From Streptomyces mirabilis (GTDB lineage Bacteria; Actinomycetota; Actinomycetes; Streptomycetales; Streptomycetaceae): a DNA stretch of 64,000 bases. Location: assembly GCF_018310535.1 (NCBI RefSeq), contig NZ_CP074102.1, positions 5,270,001 through 5,334,000 on the forward strand, written 5' to 3'. This document shows positions 63,243 through 64,000 of this stretch, piece after piece; positions within the stretch are counted from its first letter, which is position 1, and each line of letters starts with the position of its first letter. The position numbers were made by a program, and so were the translations under genes. The notes beneath the pieces were generated by a model. That model did no database searches. It was not told where the DNA came from and saw nothing but the letters and a program-made list of their open reading frames with translations.

Positions 63243-64000
<758 letters not shown>

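Overview
The window is about 64 kb of very GC-rich DNA with strong third-position GC, GTG and TTG starts, many stop/start overlaps of the ATGA or GTGA type, and genes typical of a Streptomyces chromosome core (sigU-like ECF sigma factor with anti-sigma factor, SsgA-like sporulation protein, MatAB-type glycan genes, HelD-type helicase, HU, MurA, ClpS, Mec/CysO/CysM). From memory, the gene order matches the Streptomyces coelicolor stretch around SCO2964 down to SCO2910. That synteny is recall, not a search. There are no rRNA genes, no CRISPR array and no prophage. The only sign of a mobile element is a short scrambled transposase remnant near 44.8 kb.

Layout. 1-6.2 kb: end of a LysR regulator, then a translationally coupled trio for an extracellular amino-sugar polymer (matA-like repeat protein, MatB-like deacetylase/glycosyltransferase, acyltransferase). 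6.4-9.6 kb: nitrate transporter NarK and the HemD-like regulator NnaR. 9.7-12 kb: CGNR regulator and a SigU/RsuA-type pair. 12-19.8 kb: HelD-like RNA polymerase helicase, a probable small RNA, malic enzyme, HU, MurA, an AlgH/YqgE protein and a DUF3039 protein. 19.9-24.8 kb: ABC importer plus cytoplasmic GH20 hexosaminidase behind a DasR-like site, for uptake and cleavage of chitin-type oligosaccharides. 25.1-31.5 kb: three-subunit molybdenum hydroxylase whose iron-sulfur subunit has a 300-residue disordered extension, a small membrane protein, a tandem SUKH-4-like protein and tRNA-Cys. 31.8-35.3 kb: MFS exporter and a DEAD/DEAH-type helicase.

35.8-43 kb: IclR regulator, amino acid permease, M20 deacylase, PucR regulator, GNAT acyltransferase and N-succinylamino acid racemase. 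Together these look like a D-amino acid to L-amino acid salvage pathway through N-succinyl intermediates. 43-49.9 kb: small S16 protease, an ArsR-type operon with a striking operator, the transposase remnant, an AsnC/Lrp regulator divergent from hpd, a TPR protein and a glycolate/lactate-type FAD oxidase. 50-60.2 kb: ssgG-like SALP, two RDD membrane proteins, a secreted M6 metalloprotease, pncA and pncB for NAD salvage, clpS and a DUF2017 protein.

60.3-64 kb: an amino acid permease and a mec-cysO-cysM protein-thiocarboxylate cysteine pathway. Between mec and cysO lies a 33-residue, apparently leaderless leader peptide with two Cys codons, which suggests cysteine-responsive attenuation. The permease, mec and cysM (cut by the window end) are on the same strand. 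The most notable non-coding signals are a promoter-hairpin-terminator unit at 14.53-14.70 kb, nested inverted repeats at 44.6 kb, an inverted repeat overlapping the helD ribosome binding site, and several short tandem repeats in promoters and between convergent genes.
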